Below are positions 20,577-32,269 of a stretch of 64,000 nt of DNA, piece by piece. Position 1 is the stretch's first letter. Each line of letters begins with the position of its first letter. The notes beneath the pieces were generated by a model. It was not told the origin of the DNA, made no database searches, and saw only the letters and a list, made by a program, of their open reading frames with translations. Source of the stretch: Luzula sylvatica. Lineage: Eukaryota > Streptophyta > Magnoliopsida > Poales > Juncaceae. The position numbers and the translations under genes were made by a program. The DNA lies in contig OX326961.1 of NCBI GenBank assembly GCA_946800325.1, positions 41,940,215 to 42,004,214 of the forward strand. The letters run 5' to 3'.

Positions 20577-21629
20577 GGGCCTGTTTGATTTGGGGGATAT
20601 TGATATACATGGATATGAAAATACAAGTATATCACTATCCATGTATTTGATAATCCATGTGGGTTGTTTGATTTGTTGTATTTTGAAATCATGTATATCA
20701 AATCCCTTGTTTGATTCTTGGGTACAAAATCCAGGATTTGAATATTATATTATATTATGTTTATATTATTTTATTGTATAATATAATATTGTATTATATT
20801 ATAATATTATATTATATTATGTTTATATTATTTTATTTTATTGTATAATATAATATTGTATTATATTATAATATTATATTATATTATATTACATCAATTC
20901 TTATTATATAATATATTATAATATTATATTATATTATAAAATAACATTATATAATTTAATATAATATTATATGTATGTCATTTAATTCTTATTATATAAT
21001 ATAATATAATGTAATATTATATTACTTTAATTTATTTATATTATATTATTTAAAATTATATTATATTATTTATATTGTTTTATATTATATTATATATATT
21101 TTATGATGTTATCTGATGTTATATTATATATCATTATATTATATTATATTATATTATATTGTTTTATATTATTTTATATTATATTGGTTTATATTATATT
21201 ACATTATATTATATTATATTATATTATAATTTTTTATATTATATTATATTCTACTATATTATATTGATTTATATTATAATATATTATATTATATTGTTTT
21301 ATATTATTTTATATTATATTACATTACATTATATTATATTATAATTTTTTATATTATATTATATTATACTATATTATACTATACTATATTATATTGATTT
21401 ATATTATATTTTATTTTATTATATTAATGAATATATATTTGACAAGAGAGATGAAATACATGGATGAAGCATAGATCCATGATTGAAATACCGATTTTTT
21501 TGTTGTATAACATAATCCATAGATAGTGAGCTTGAAATGCAATACACCAAGAAAACAAACATTGGATTTGCACAATATCCTGTATTTCACTATGGATATC
21601 CCTCAAAATCCCTCAAATCAAACAAGCCC
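20577..21629. mobile_element. Harbinger/Tourist-like non-autonomous element, 1,053 bp
   Basis: Terminal inverted repeats begin GGGCCTGTTTGATTTGGGGG on the left and GGGCTTGTTTGATTTGAGGG on the right (other strand). The 3-bp target duplication TAA (20,574-20,576 and 21,630-21,632) is typical of PIF/Harbinger. The empty site is visible in the module copies at 1,773, 7,161, 50,604 and 54,752, where the gap closes exactly with one TAA. The interior (about 20,740-21,430) is almost entirely tattata-type tandem repeat and codes for nothing. Confidence 0.85.
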
Positions 21630-21673
21630 TAAATCAATTCGGCCCAATTAATCAAGTTCATGGCAACCATATT

Positions 21674-21675
<2 letters not shown>

Positions 21676-21725
<50 letters not shown>

Positions 21726-22336
21726 GTTGGCGAAAGGGTCAGTAGAGAGAACTTTGAAGAATTGGGACTTCTTTTTCTGAGCTTGAGGCGCCATTGATGA
21801 TCTCTTTGTTTCTCTCACCGATGAAGATTACAACAAGAAGCATAAGATGTATGATTTATAACAAAAAATGGAGGTTCTGTAGACTGCAATTAATATCTCT
21901 AATTGCAAAATCTGGCAAAATATTACGATGAGAGTTGATTGGCCATTTTAAACGGTTCCGTGGACATCTAAAGATTTATTGTTACATATAACTATATAGT
22001 TAATTATATAGTGCCCCATTAACTACCTATTCTAAATCTAAAATTGAGAAAAATGCCCCTTTTAAAATCTACCAGGACTATAATGAAATGTACCACACAA
22101 GATCTGTATTAAAAATCGGACCGGAGGATCTTTCGGAATAGGAATCGATAAAGTTTATTTTCTCATTTGGCCCTTCTTTTTGTTTTATTTGCATTAAATA
22201 CTACCAACGAGTGAAAGAACATAGAAGAACAATTACAGGCCTTATATTCGATTTGGCCCAAACTTTTTATAAATATCTGAGATTCTGAGGCATTGATAAA
22301 AGCAAGTAGCGCCGATAGGAATTAGGATATACCTCA
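21676..22336 (-). pseudogene. copied B3 promoter and first exon fused to module copy C
   Basis: A (GA)n tract (21,676-21,720) is followed by a copy of B3 exon 1 (21,723-21,794, 24 codons, open, with a few changes such as QKKKSQ for QRKKPQ) with an intact donor. Then comes a copy of the B3 upstream region, extending to 22,336. It ends just before the sequence that carries the start codon of the neighbouring gene at 11,445. No further B3 exons follow. It therefore has a promoter, a start codon and a splice donor, but downstream lies the orphan-ORF module instead of the B3 gene. It could be a decayed fragment or the head of a chimeric transcript. Confidence 0.75.
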
Positions 22337-24523
22337 ATTATAATACCTTAATTTCATAATTAATTCATAATCTATCAATGCAATTTATATTAATTCAAAT
22401 CGATTCAAATCCACATTTTCATATTTAATTTTAATTCATAACAATTTCTCGAATTAACAACATAATTAATTCAAATACCTTAATTAGTCAATTTGACAGC
22501 ATAATTGCATAATCAATTAATATACAAAATTCAATTTAAATACATAATCTATTATAGCATAATTTATATGTAAACCAAAGAATCAAATATATAATAAATT
22601 ACACAATCAATTGGATAATCCATTTCAATTCGTCGCACCCGTTAATTGTCAATTCGTTCGACCCGTTAAAAACTTAGAGAGAATGAAAAATACAATATGA
22701 ATGCTAAACAAATATCACGAAACTACTAAAAATAATATAAGTCGACCTAATGCTTTACTTAAGGACAAATGTATCAATCTGTTGTCAATTCTTTAATTGT
22801 CAACTCATTGATCCCGTTTAACTGTCAATTTGTTGGGCCCGTTAAAAAATATAATATCACAAAACTATGGAAAAAATACATAGAAGGAGAAGAAAAACAA
22901 AAAACAAAATGTTTAGACATATTTTTTTTATCATTATATTTTCGAGATTTTATTTATTATTGTTAATTTTATTATTATCTGATGTTAGTTATTCACGAAT
23001 AATATATGAAATATTAAAATTATATACACACGACATGTAATAGTTTGTTTTTGAAATCACTACATGTTAAAAATATTTATGATTTTTTTCTGAAAATTAA
23101 TAAAAATAACAAAAAAAATTATTACTGCATATGTAAATAGAAATGTATTTTGGTCACAAAAAACCTTTTAATATCATATATAGTTAGTTTTAACGCCTAC
23201 AGAAATATTTGAAATTAAAAATTTGGTAAAGTAATTTTTTTGGAGTTTTCATAAAAAATAGCATTTTATCTTTTCTCTTTTCATTTGTCACTTCCAAGGA
23301 AAGAGCAAAGAGGAAAAAAAGACAAATAGAAAGAAAGGAAGATTTGTCGCGCTTCAAACTAGACGAGAGGAAGACCCTGACAGCAAGCATTAGGCCACTC
23401 TATGAAGTAAAGAGAAGGTCTCGTTGTCGCCGCATCAATCGTCTGAAAAGTCTAACAGATGTATCAAAACGAAAAGAGAACAAAGACTAATTTTGCTTTT
23501 CTCATGATGTTGATAGTGGATTCATTTCATCTTTTGTCGAAGATCTTTGAATGGTAAACTTCGAGTTATTTTTTATCGAATTGTGTCAATATCGGAAATA
23601 GGGGCTTAGGGATATTTGTGTGTTAATTTAAGTTATATTTCAAAAACCAGTTTTGGGATGTTTAAACTTGACATACATTGTCGTTGCAAATGATATGTAT
23701 AATTTCTCTTTTTTTATGTATATTTTGAATGTTATACTCAGTGTATCCATTCAATCCCCATAATATATTGATTTATGAATATTTCTTTTTATAAATTCAA
23801 CACTCCCGCAAAAAAAAATACATTTTAAAAAAAGTCCAAATATGGATGTGAGAAATTTTCCGCGCATGTATGGCTAGTACAAATTAATGTTTAAAATCAA
23901 ATCAAATCAATAAATCTAATATTTACTAGTCATGATCTGATTTCACGTGAGAACTTAGCATTGAATCCAATGTTGCAAATGACGAGAAACGGTACGGTAC
24001 GGTCGGTCATCGTTTTAATGTTTTACTGTAAAATGATCATAAAACGGTAAAAAAAAATTACAACGGTACTTAAATCGGAAATATTTTATAGTCATTAAAT
24101 TTAAAAGTAAAACAAACAAAAATATAATAATTCAATTTTTATAATTTAAATTAAAAATACATGAAAGTCCAAAAGATATATTGTATATTATATTATTATA
24201 TTATGATATTCGTTTTAATATTCGAATATGATATGTATCTGATAATATTCGAACCGCATCCGGATCCGTATCCGAAAAAATATTGATATGAATATGATGT
24301 GGCGTTTGACAATATTACCAGGTAAAAAAAAAAAAAAAAAAAAAATAGTGAAGAGAAAATAATCGCGTAATTACTGTACAAAACAAATTAAGAAAGATAC
24401 GAAACAGCCAGCGTTTCTTCCTCCTTTTATTCACTCTCTTCTCTTGTTCTACAGCCGTCTCCACTTTTCTTTCTCCCTTATTTTTCAATCTTCCTTTTTC
24501 TCCCTCTGACCGACGGGACGACC
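22337..24523. other. AT-rich intergenic region with repeats; OGDH promoter at right
   Basis: No gene seen. About 22,470-22,575 is the dispersed repeat also found inverted at 3,661-3,790. The word gtcaattcgttcgacccgtt at 22,637 recurs in variant form near 22,800-22,850. About 23,985-24,300 carries acggtacggtacgg and gcatccggatccgtatccg words that suggest an old hAT-type remnant. A poly(A) run of about 21 is at 24,325. The last 150 bp is a pyrimidine-rich leader to the 2-oxoglutarate dehydrogenase start. Confidence 0.55.
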
Positions 24524-27500
24524 ATGGTGTGGTTTCGCGCCGCTTCCAGCCTCTCTCGGCTCGCGGTGTACCGATCGCGATATGTCTCTGCTTCTCGCTG
24601 CTTCCACACAACCATTGCTCGATCTAGGTCGGCGCCGGTACCGCGCGCCGTACCGCTTTCTCGTCTTACGGACAGTTTCTTAAGCGGTACCAGCAGCGTT
24701 TACCTTGAAGAACTGCAGCGAGCTTGGGAGGCTGATCCGTCCAGTGTGGACGAGTCATGGGATAACTTCTTCAGGAATTTCGTCGGCCAGGCTTCTGCTT
24801 CTCCTGGTATTTCTGGCCAGACGATTCAAGAGAGCATGAGGTTGTTGCTCCTGGTTAGGGCTTATCAAGTTAATGGCCACATGAAAGCTAAGCTGGACCC
24901 GCTGGGTTTGGAAGAACGGCCGATGCCTGAGGATCTCGATCTAGGCGTATACGGGTTCACAGAAGCAGATCTAGATCGTGAGTTCTTCATCGGTGTTTGG
25001 CAGATGAGTGGCATCTTATCTGAAAACCGACCAGTACAGACACTCAGAGAGATCCTCAACCGCCTCGAGCAAACCTATTGTGGTTCTATTGGATATGAGT
25101 ACATGCACATACCAGATAGAGAACAGTGCAATTGGCTAAGAGAGCGAATCGAAACCCCTCAAAAATTAGAGTACAACAGAGAAAGGCGCGAAGTAATTCT
25201 TGACAGGCTGGTCTGGAGTACTCAATTTGAGAACTTCCTCGCGACTAAATGGACTGCTGCTAAACGATTCGGTCTTGAAGGCGGTGAAACCCTCATTCCT
25301 GGAATGAAGGAGCTCTTTGATCGGTCTTCAGACCTTGGAGTACAGAGCATAGTCATTGGCATGTCTCACAGAGGGAGACTCAACGTGCTCGGCAACGTTG
25401 TGAGAAAACCCTTGACTCAAATCTTCAGCGAGTTCACCGGTGGTACGAAACCAGTAGAAGGCGAAGTAGGATTGTACACCGGTACTGGCGATGTGAAATA
25501 CCATTTGGGAACCTCGTATGATAGGCCTACAAGAGGAGGGGGAAGAATCCATCTCTCTCTCGTTGCAAACCCTAGCCATCTCGAAGCCGTGGACCCAGTC
25601 GTGGTTGGCAAAACACGTGCTAAACAGTTCTACTCTAACGATACAGATAGGACCAAAAACATGGGGGTTTTGATTCATGGAGATGGAAGCTTTGCTGGCC
25701 AAGGAGTTGTTTACGAAACCCTCCATTTAAGTGCACTTCCTAATTACACTACTGGCGGTACCATTCACATTGTCGTCAACAATCAGGTAACAAAAAGTCA
25801 AAAATATATACCCCGTTAAATAATTTATGCAATATAGCCCCTGTAACTTTTTTTTTTTTTTTTGCAAACAGGTGGCTTTTACCACTGATCCAATGTCAGG
25901 GCGATCGAGCGAGTACTGCACGGACGTGGCCAAGGCTCTAAGCGTCCCAATTTTTCATGTCAACGGTGATGACATGGAAGCGGTGGTCCATGTGTGTGAG
26001 TTAGCCGCGGAGTGGAGACAAAAATTCCACTCTGACGTGGTCGTGGACCTGGTTTGCTACAGACGGTTCGGCCATAACGAGATTGACGAGCCTTCTTTCA
26101 CCCAACCCAAGATGTACAAGGTAAAAAAGTGAAAAAATATTTACATTTTTGCATTTTTACAATTTTACCCTCCAAAAACTATACTGAGTTCATTTTTATA
26201 AATCAGGTGATTAGGAACCATCCCAATGCACTGGATATATACGAGAAGAAGCTTCTAGAAACAGGAGACATCACGAAGGAAGAGATAAAAAAGATCCACG
26301 AGAAAGTCAACTCGATCCTCAATGACGAGTTTTTGAAAAGCAAAGATTACGTCCCAAAGAAGAGGGACTGGCTCTCAGCTTATTGGTCCGGGTTTAAATC
26401 CCCCGAGCAAATCTCCCGTATCCGCAACACGGGGTAAACACGAAATATTTCCTTTCTATTCCATCCTTAATTAATCTTTCTCTATCTCTCGTTTAACAGA
26501 GTGAAGCCAGAAGTATTGAAGAGCGTGGGAAAAGCAATAACCGCTCTGCCAGAGAATTTCAAGCCGCACAGAGCGGTGAAAAAGATCTTTGAAAACCGTG
26601 CGAGCATGATCGAGAGCGGCGAAGGAATAGACTGGGCCGTAGCCGAGGCTCTTGCTTTCGCAACCCTAATCGTGGAAGGAAATCACGTCAGGTTGAGCGG
26701 CCAAGACGTGGAGAGAGGAACTTTCAGCCACAGACACGCCGTGCTTCACGATCAAGAGACTGGCGAAAAGTACAGTCCTCTCGACCAGCTCGTCATGAAC
26801 CAGAACGACGAGCTCTTCACCGTTAGCAACAGGTTCGTTTCATAAAAAAGGCCAAATTTCATATGTACCCCTACAAAATCTCAGAATTTCACGTATACCC
26901 CTGCAAAACCTGTAATATCATGATTGCCCCCAACAAAACTACTGAAATTCCATGAATGCCCATTTTTGTAGGTTCTCGATTAACTGTCTCTTAACATTAC
27001 TGCTATTATTCCTTATTTACATAGGGGTAAAATCGGAAAAGCAAAAATTAGCGGTAATATTAACGGATAATTAACAGAAATCTAACAAAAAGGGCATTCA
27101 TGAAATTATAATAATTTTGTACGGGTATTCATGATATTTCACGTTTTGCTGGGGTATACGTGAAATTGTGGGGCTTTGGAGGGGTACATATGAAATTTGG
27201 CCCATAAAAAAAATTCTCATTTTTTGCCGTGTATGTAATTTTGTTATGTTTTCCTATTACAGTTCGTTGTCAGAGTTTGCAGTTCTGGGTTTCGAGATGG
27301 GGTACTCTATGGAGAACCCTAATTCGCTTGTTTTATGGGAGGCCCAGTTCGGGGATTTTGCGAATGGGGCTCAAGTCATGTTCGATCAGTTCTTAAGCAG
27401 CGGCGAGTCTAAATGGCTCAGACAGATCGGGCTAGTCGTTTTGGTTCCACACGGTTATGACGGTCAAGGCCCCGAACATTCCAGTGCCCGTCTCGAACGC

Positions 27501-28492
27501 TTCCTCCAGGTATAATTTCCGTTTCCACCCTTTTCATATTTCGAAATTGCGTTTATACCCCTGTTTGATTTTTTTGTGTGTACAGATGAGTGATGATAAC
27601 CCGTTTGTTATACCCGAGATGGATCCCACTCTGAGAAAGCAAATTCAGGAATGTAATTGGCAAGTGGTCAACGTAACCACTCCTGCCAATTACTTCCACG
27701 TCCTTCGTCGCCAGGTCAGCATCGAATTCTCTTAATTATTATACATATTTTAGATAATAATGATTTTTGTTTTGTTCTCGTGTATGTAGATTCACAGAGA
27801 GTTCAGGAAGCCCTTGATAGTGATGTCTCCGAAGAATTTACTGAGACACAAAGACTGCAAGTCGAACCTGTCAGAGTTCGATGACGTGGAGGGCCATCCT
27901 GGATTCGACAAGCAAGGCACCCGATTCAAGCGCCTTATCAAGGACAAGAACGCCCAAAGCGACGTCGAAGAAAAGATCAACCGTCTCGTTTTGTGCTCTG
28001 GAAAGGTAAAAAAATTATATAAAATATCATATATACCCCTAAAAACTATAAAATTTTGTTAGGTGTATTACGAGCTGGACGAGGAGAGGACGAAAGCAGA
28101 GCGCGACAACATCGCAATCTGCAGGGTGGAGCAATTATGTCCATTCCCATACGATCTCATCCAGAGGGAGCTCAAACGATATCCCAGTACGTAACTTTTA
28201 TTTTTCATTCCCGTCCCTTGAAAACATCGAAATTGCAATTAATCTTTTTTGTTTGATTACAGATGCGGAGATAGTGTGGTGTCAGGAAGAGCCGATGAAC
28301 ATGGGGGCTTTCCATTACATCGCGCCTCGTTTGTCGACTGCGATGAAGGTTCTCGGAAGAGGAGGCTACGAGGATATTAAATACGCGGGGCGGGCCCCGT
28401 CTGCAGCCACTGCGACGGGCTTCTTCACGATGCACGTGCAAGAACAGGCCGAGCTGGTTCACAAGGCTCTCCAACCCGAACCGCTCAATTGA
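24524..28492 (+). CDS. 2-oxoglutarate dehydrogenase E1 component, mitochondrial, 1,005 aa
   Basis: Thiamine-diphosphate E1 subunit of the 2-oxoglutarate dehydrogenase complex. It decarboxylates 2-oxoglutarate and passes the succinyl group to E2 lipoyl in the mitochondrial TCA cycle. Nine exons, all in phase: 24,524-25,786, 25,872-26,120, 26,207-26,433, 26,500-26,832, 27,263-27,509, 27,586-27,714, 27,790-28,005, 28,063-28,186 and 28,263-28,492. The N-terminus is an Arg/Ser-rich presequence with no acids ([19 protein letters not shown]). The E1 N-terminal helix ([20 protein letters not shown]) starts near residue 58. Family motifs follow: [11 protein letters not shown] from 281, the cofactor-binding GDGSFAGQG from about 386, [52 protein letters not shown] (given in part) and [21 protein letters not shown]. 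Length is close to other plant E1 proteins. Intron 4 carries a foldback transposon. Confidence 0.95.
26850..27202. mobile_element. foldback Mutator-like MITE in OGDH intron 4, 353 bp
   Basis: The ends GGCCAAATTTCATATGTACC are perfect inverted repeats, and similarity between the arms continues for about 100 bp (atacccctgcaaaac, catgaatgccc). The 9-bp target duplication CATAAAAAA lies at 26,841-26,849 and 27,203-27,211. It sits 17 bp after the exon 4 donor and would form a large hairpin in the pre-mRNA. Confidence 0.8.
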
Positions 28493-30506
28493 ATAATATG
28501 AATATTGTTTTTGTTTTGTTTTTAAGTTATGATACTTTTTGCGAGAATAACGGGACGGTTTAGTTCCTGTTTTGTTTCGTTTTTGTGATTTGAGTCTTTT
28601 TTTCGCTGCCCATGGTGTTTTGGGTTTTTTTGTTATTTTTGAAGTGTGTAACTAAGAAAATTATTGGCGACCACTCAGTTATGCTGATTCGATGTCGATG
28701 AATAAATTTTTTTTTTATGATGATTATACTAGTTCTTCAATTCTTTGTTTTTTGATTCGATGTCGATGAATAATTAATACTCAATTAACACCAAATATAC
28801 TACAATATAAAACTATATAAAATGTATTCATAAATGTGCCACCATAAACCACAAGTTATGCTTCATGAGCATGTTAAAACAAAAAAGAATCAGATAAATG
28901 TTAAAAAAAATAATAGTACATTACTTTTGCATTTCATAATAAACAACAATAGCACATTTTTCTCATGAGGTTACCTCGAACTTGTGTGACGAATTTATAA
29001 TTTATAATAATTATTAGGGAGCTGATTCGGACAGGAATCAGTTTGATTGATCCAGGAAATTATCAAGTGAATTTACCAATTTACCCTTCCAAGTATATTG
29101 CTAGTTGTCAAGTTGATGCTCTCCATTATATTATTACCCCATTTAATTCATTCCATTAACTGTGACATGAATAAAGAAGAGAAGATGGTGTTCCTTATCA
29201 AGAAATACAAATTAAGACAATCCGTGCGTAAAAAAATAAAATCCAAACTTAATTGATTATAAGACAGAAACACATAGTTATTTTGCTGTTCAGGAAGAAA
29301 TTAAAATAAATATTTTTTATACTTGAAGAAACATAGAACATTCGAAAATCAAACAAAACTAACAATTATATTATTTTTTAAAATATCATATAGTTCTTGC
29401 TACAAATGACAAAATTAAAATTATGAAAGAAAAATGATAAGCTAAACTCATAAAATAAATAACTAAATATTTTTTAATTATACTATCCCTACTAGAATAA
29501 ATTAGATCGATAAAATTTGAAATATTATTAGTAACGTGCCTAAAAATTGGTGGTTCGGAAGTTGTAGATTTGTGTTAGGTCAATAATTCGAAATGGACTT
29601 GTAGTATTTATTTGTAATTTGAAAATCAATTAATCTTTAATAAAGGGAAAAGATATTATTTATTGATATGAATCTAAAAGAAATTAAGAAAAGATCATAA
29701 TTGCTATACATGCCCAGATAATATGAAAATATTATTTTATTAAAGTTAAATAATATATAATATACTAAATCAGGTGATAAAAGGAATTATTTTTGGCAGT
29801 TTTTTTGTCTTGCAAAATATTAAATGCTATATTTTTGATTCATCTCAATTAATTGAATTGAGTTAAAAATAGAAATATTATAAAGGGAGAGCATCAACAT
29901 TTTCTTTGACAACTAACAAATATATTAATGACGGTAAAATGGTAAATTCACTTGGTAATTTCTTGCAACAATAGATCTAATTCCTGTCCGGATCAGCTCC
30001 CTAATTATTATAAAAGGTGAAAAATCTGTGACATGAAACAAAAATTGAAACCAAAGACATGATTATAATTATACCTCTTTATTTCTTGATGTTTAGTAGG
30101 AGTAAGTTAGATATGGGAGGAAACCAATACAAATATGAAACAGATTAGGCAAGGGAAATATGTGATTTGAAATCAAATACATAAAGACTGCAAGTCCATT
30201 AAACTCTAAATTGGATAATTATATCACTTTATTCCTTAAAGTGTATATGAAAAACATATCCAATTAACAAAATTTAGCAAAAACTCTTTTCTCATTTTTA
30301 TTTTACAAATCAATGTAGCAAAGATGAAAACATTGTAGTCCATTAAAAAGTAGGACTGCATTCAAATCCTACAACACACTAATTAAACAAAACCAAAAAC
30401 CAATCAAGTCAAACAAACTGAAAAAGAAAATCTAAAAAGACTAAAAGAGGTAATCTTCAACAAAATTGCAAATACACCCCTTCAGGAAAAGACCTAAATC
30501 ATGGAG
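28493..30506. other. OGDH 3' flank and intergenic DNA
   Basis: No gene. The OGDH 3' UTR is probably within the first 200-250 bp. The Mutator-like element at 29,017-30,001 fills half of the region, and the remainder to the C2H2 gene is AT-rich. Confidence 0.6.
29017..30001. mobile_element. Mutator-like non-autonomous element, 985 bp
   Basis: The termini are GGGAGCTGATTCGGACAGGA on the left and GGGAGCTGATCCGGACAGGA on the right (other strand). Arm similarity extends about 70 bp (aaattatcaagtgaatttac). A perfect 9-bp target duplication TAATTATTA lies at 29,008-29,016 and 30,002-30,010. The interior is AT-rich with no transposase frame. Confidence 0.85.
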
Positions 30507-31094
30507 TCATAAAAACTGGAGGGTTACTAGTTCGGCATCACTTTTAGATTCCATCTCTGCCTCCATTAATGGAGGCATGTTTAAATCGAGCAAAACCTTA
30601 TTGTTGTTATTAATATTCTCTTTCTGATCTTCACCATTGTTGAACGCCAAGAAGTGGAAACTTTCGTTATTAGTACGGTGTCTCCTCATATGACCACCTA
30701 ATGCTTGCCCAATTGAAAATTCAAGGCCGCATATCGAGCATTCATGCAATTTGCGCTTTGTCAACGCACCTAATTAAGATATTAAAAATTGCTTATTAGT
30801 TCTAATCTTAAATGATAAAAAAAATTAAAAGAAAAACACACCTAAATTCGAATCGTTGAGTTCGCTGGAAACCAATTTAGGTTTCTTGTGACTCGCACGA
30901 TGGCCGCCTAGTGCTTGAAAGGAGGAAAATTGTCTGTTACAAGTTTTACACTCGAAAACTCGATCTTCTTCTTCTACTTCACGTACGGGTCGATAATATT
31001 GCACCGAATTGTTTCCGTTTTGGGAAAGAAGCATCAAAATATGAGCCATGTTCACGCTCTCTACTTCTCGACTTAACTCTCTGCATCTCTTCAT
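30507..31094 (-). CDS. C2H2 zinc-finger repressor-type factor (ZAT-like), 171 aa
   Basis: Two exons, 30,842-31,094 and 30,507-30,769, with a 72-bp intron (gtgtgt...aattag) and agreeing phases. Two plant-type fingers: [21 protein letters not shown] and a second with [20 protein letters not shown]. Both have the plant QALGGH helix. An N-terminal [10 protein letters not shown] box and a C-terminal LLDLNMPP, an EAR-type repression motif, mark it as a stress-type ZAT11/12-like nuclear factor. I start at MKRCREL because the paralogue at 43,386 starts MKRGRD at the same place; the upstream in-frame ATG at 31,172 would add 26 residues. Most genes of this family lack introns, so the intron between the fingers is unusual. 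Confidence 0.85.
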
Positions 31095-32269
31095 TTCTTT
31101 ATCTCTTGAAAGACTTAATGGAAGCTTTAAGAATGATGAGAACAGTGCAGAATGTTTCCTCTTTATATTCATACAATTTGCTAACTGGATATTTTGCAGT
31201 CGTATACTCGGAAAACTTTTTATTATTTTTTAGAGATAAACAGCTAAGCTAGAAGAAGTCAAGTTAGGGTTTCGTAGGGAAAAGAGTAATGAATGAGTCG
31301 GCATTGCGGGAAACACGAGGCCGTTGTTCGGTACAAAAGAAGCTCTTCTGAGTTTCTGACTCTTTTGAGTTCTGACTCTTCTAAATTTGTACCATTTTTT
31401 TAAGAGGCCATTTAGTGTGTTCGTCCACCAAATTTCCCCCACAATTCTAATCCATAGTAATTCATGGATTAGTATTTTGGATTAATGGATGGAGGACACA
31501 AAAATCCTAAGTTGTGAGAGGTTGTGTGTTCGAGTCCCATTGGCACCAATGGATGGAGGACCACCGAGCCTTCTCCATTTTTTTAAAGTATTTTGGATTA
31601 ATCATCAATTCATGATTATTAAAATTTTAATATATAATTAAGGTCCATATCAATTGATGATTAATTCGAAGTAATTAAAAATAAATAATTATGAATTAAT
31701 CGTTAATCCAAAATACTAATCCATAGATTAACCATGGAATTACTATTGTGGGAAAAATTTGGTGGACATTTGAGAGCCATAGTAAAATTTCCCTTTTTTT
31801 AATGTTTTGTTTAGTTTACTATAGTTAAAAGGCTTTGACTTAGCAAGGAGACTTGATTTTTGCGAAATGGTCCTTGCTATCATGCTATGCTTAAGAGAGA
31901 GAGGAGAAAATCTATTATTTAGATTAACACATTGATTAAGAGAGAGAGAGGAGAGAAAATTCAAGCAGCCCACTACTCAGAAAATTTGCTGGCTTGATTT
32001 CATATATCTGGCAATTTAGAGGAGGGTTCGTGACTTCATGTACAAGCAGTTAGAATGCATGCATGTTTATCAGAGATAAACAATTCAACAAATAAGACCA
32101 AAAATTTACAAGGCCTTTTATTGGTTAATAGAATATTTGTGAATTTGCTTTTATTACCATGATTTCTTTCCAGATTGTGTTGTTGTAACGATTCCTTTTA
32201 TTTCAATAATTTCTCAAGTTTCCTTATATTCGATGATTTCTCCAATGAATTTGTAAGATTTGCTGCTCC
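31095..32269. other. C2H2 gene promoter and AT-rich intergenic DNA
   Basis: No gene. It includes the upstream region of the C2H2 gene, a foldback element around 31,400-31,795 and GA-rich words near 31,890-31,960. Confidence 0.5.
31400..31795. mobile_element. foldback MITE with a SINE-like insert
   Basis: The left arm (gtccaccaaatttcccccac, then taatccatagtaattcatgg and ggattagtattttggatta) pairs with the right arm read on the other strand (gtccaccaaatttttcccac, then atggattagtattttggatt). Between them, about 31,505-31,592, lies a segment with a B-box-like gtgttcgagtccc followed by attggcaccaatggatggag. It matches the SINE-like sequence at 35,375-35,515. I found no clear target duplication. 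Confidence 0.55.

Noticed and set aside
21159..21344. Tyr/Ile-rich 61-codon frame
   Set aside because: Translation of the tattata array inside the Harbinger-like element.
25328..25726. 132-codon frame opposite OGDH exon 1, and other antisense frames there
   Set aside because: Shadow of a GC-richer coding exon; the sense strand carries all family motifs.
31094..31172. Upstream in-frame ATG of the 30.5-kb C2H2 gene
   Set aside because: The paralogue starts at the downstream position with the same MKR motif. The extra 26 residues have no counterpart.
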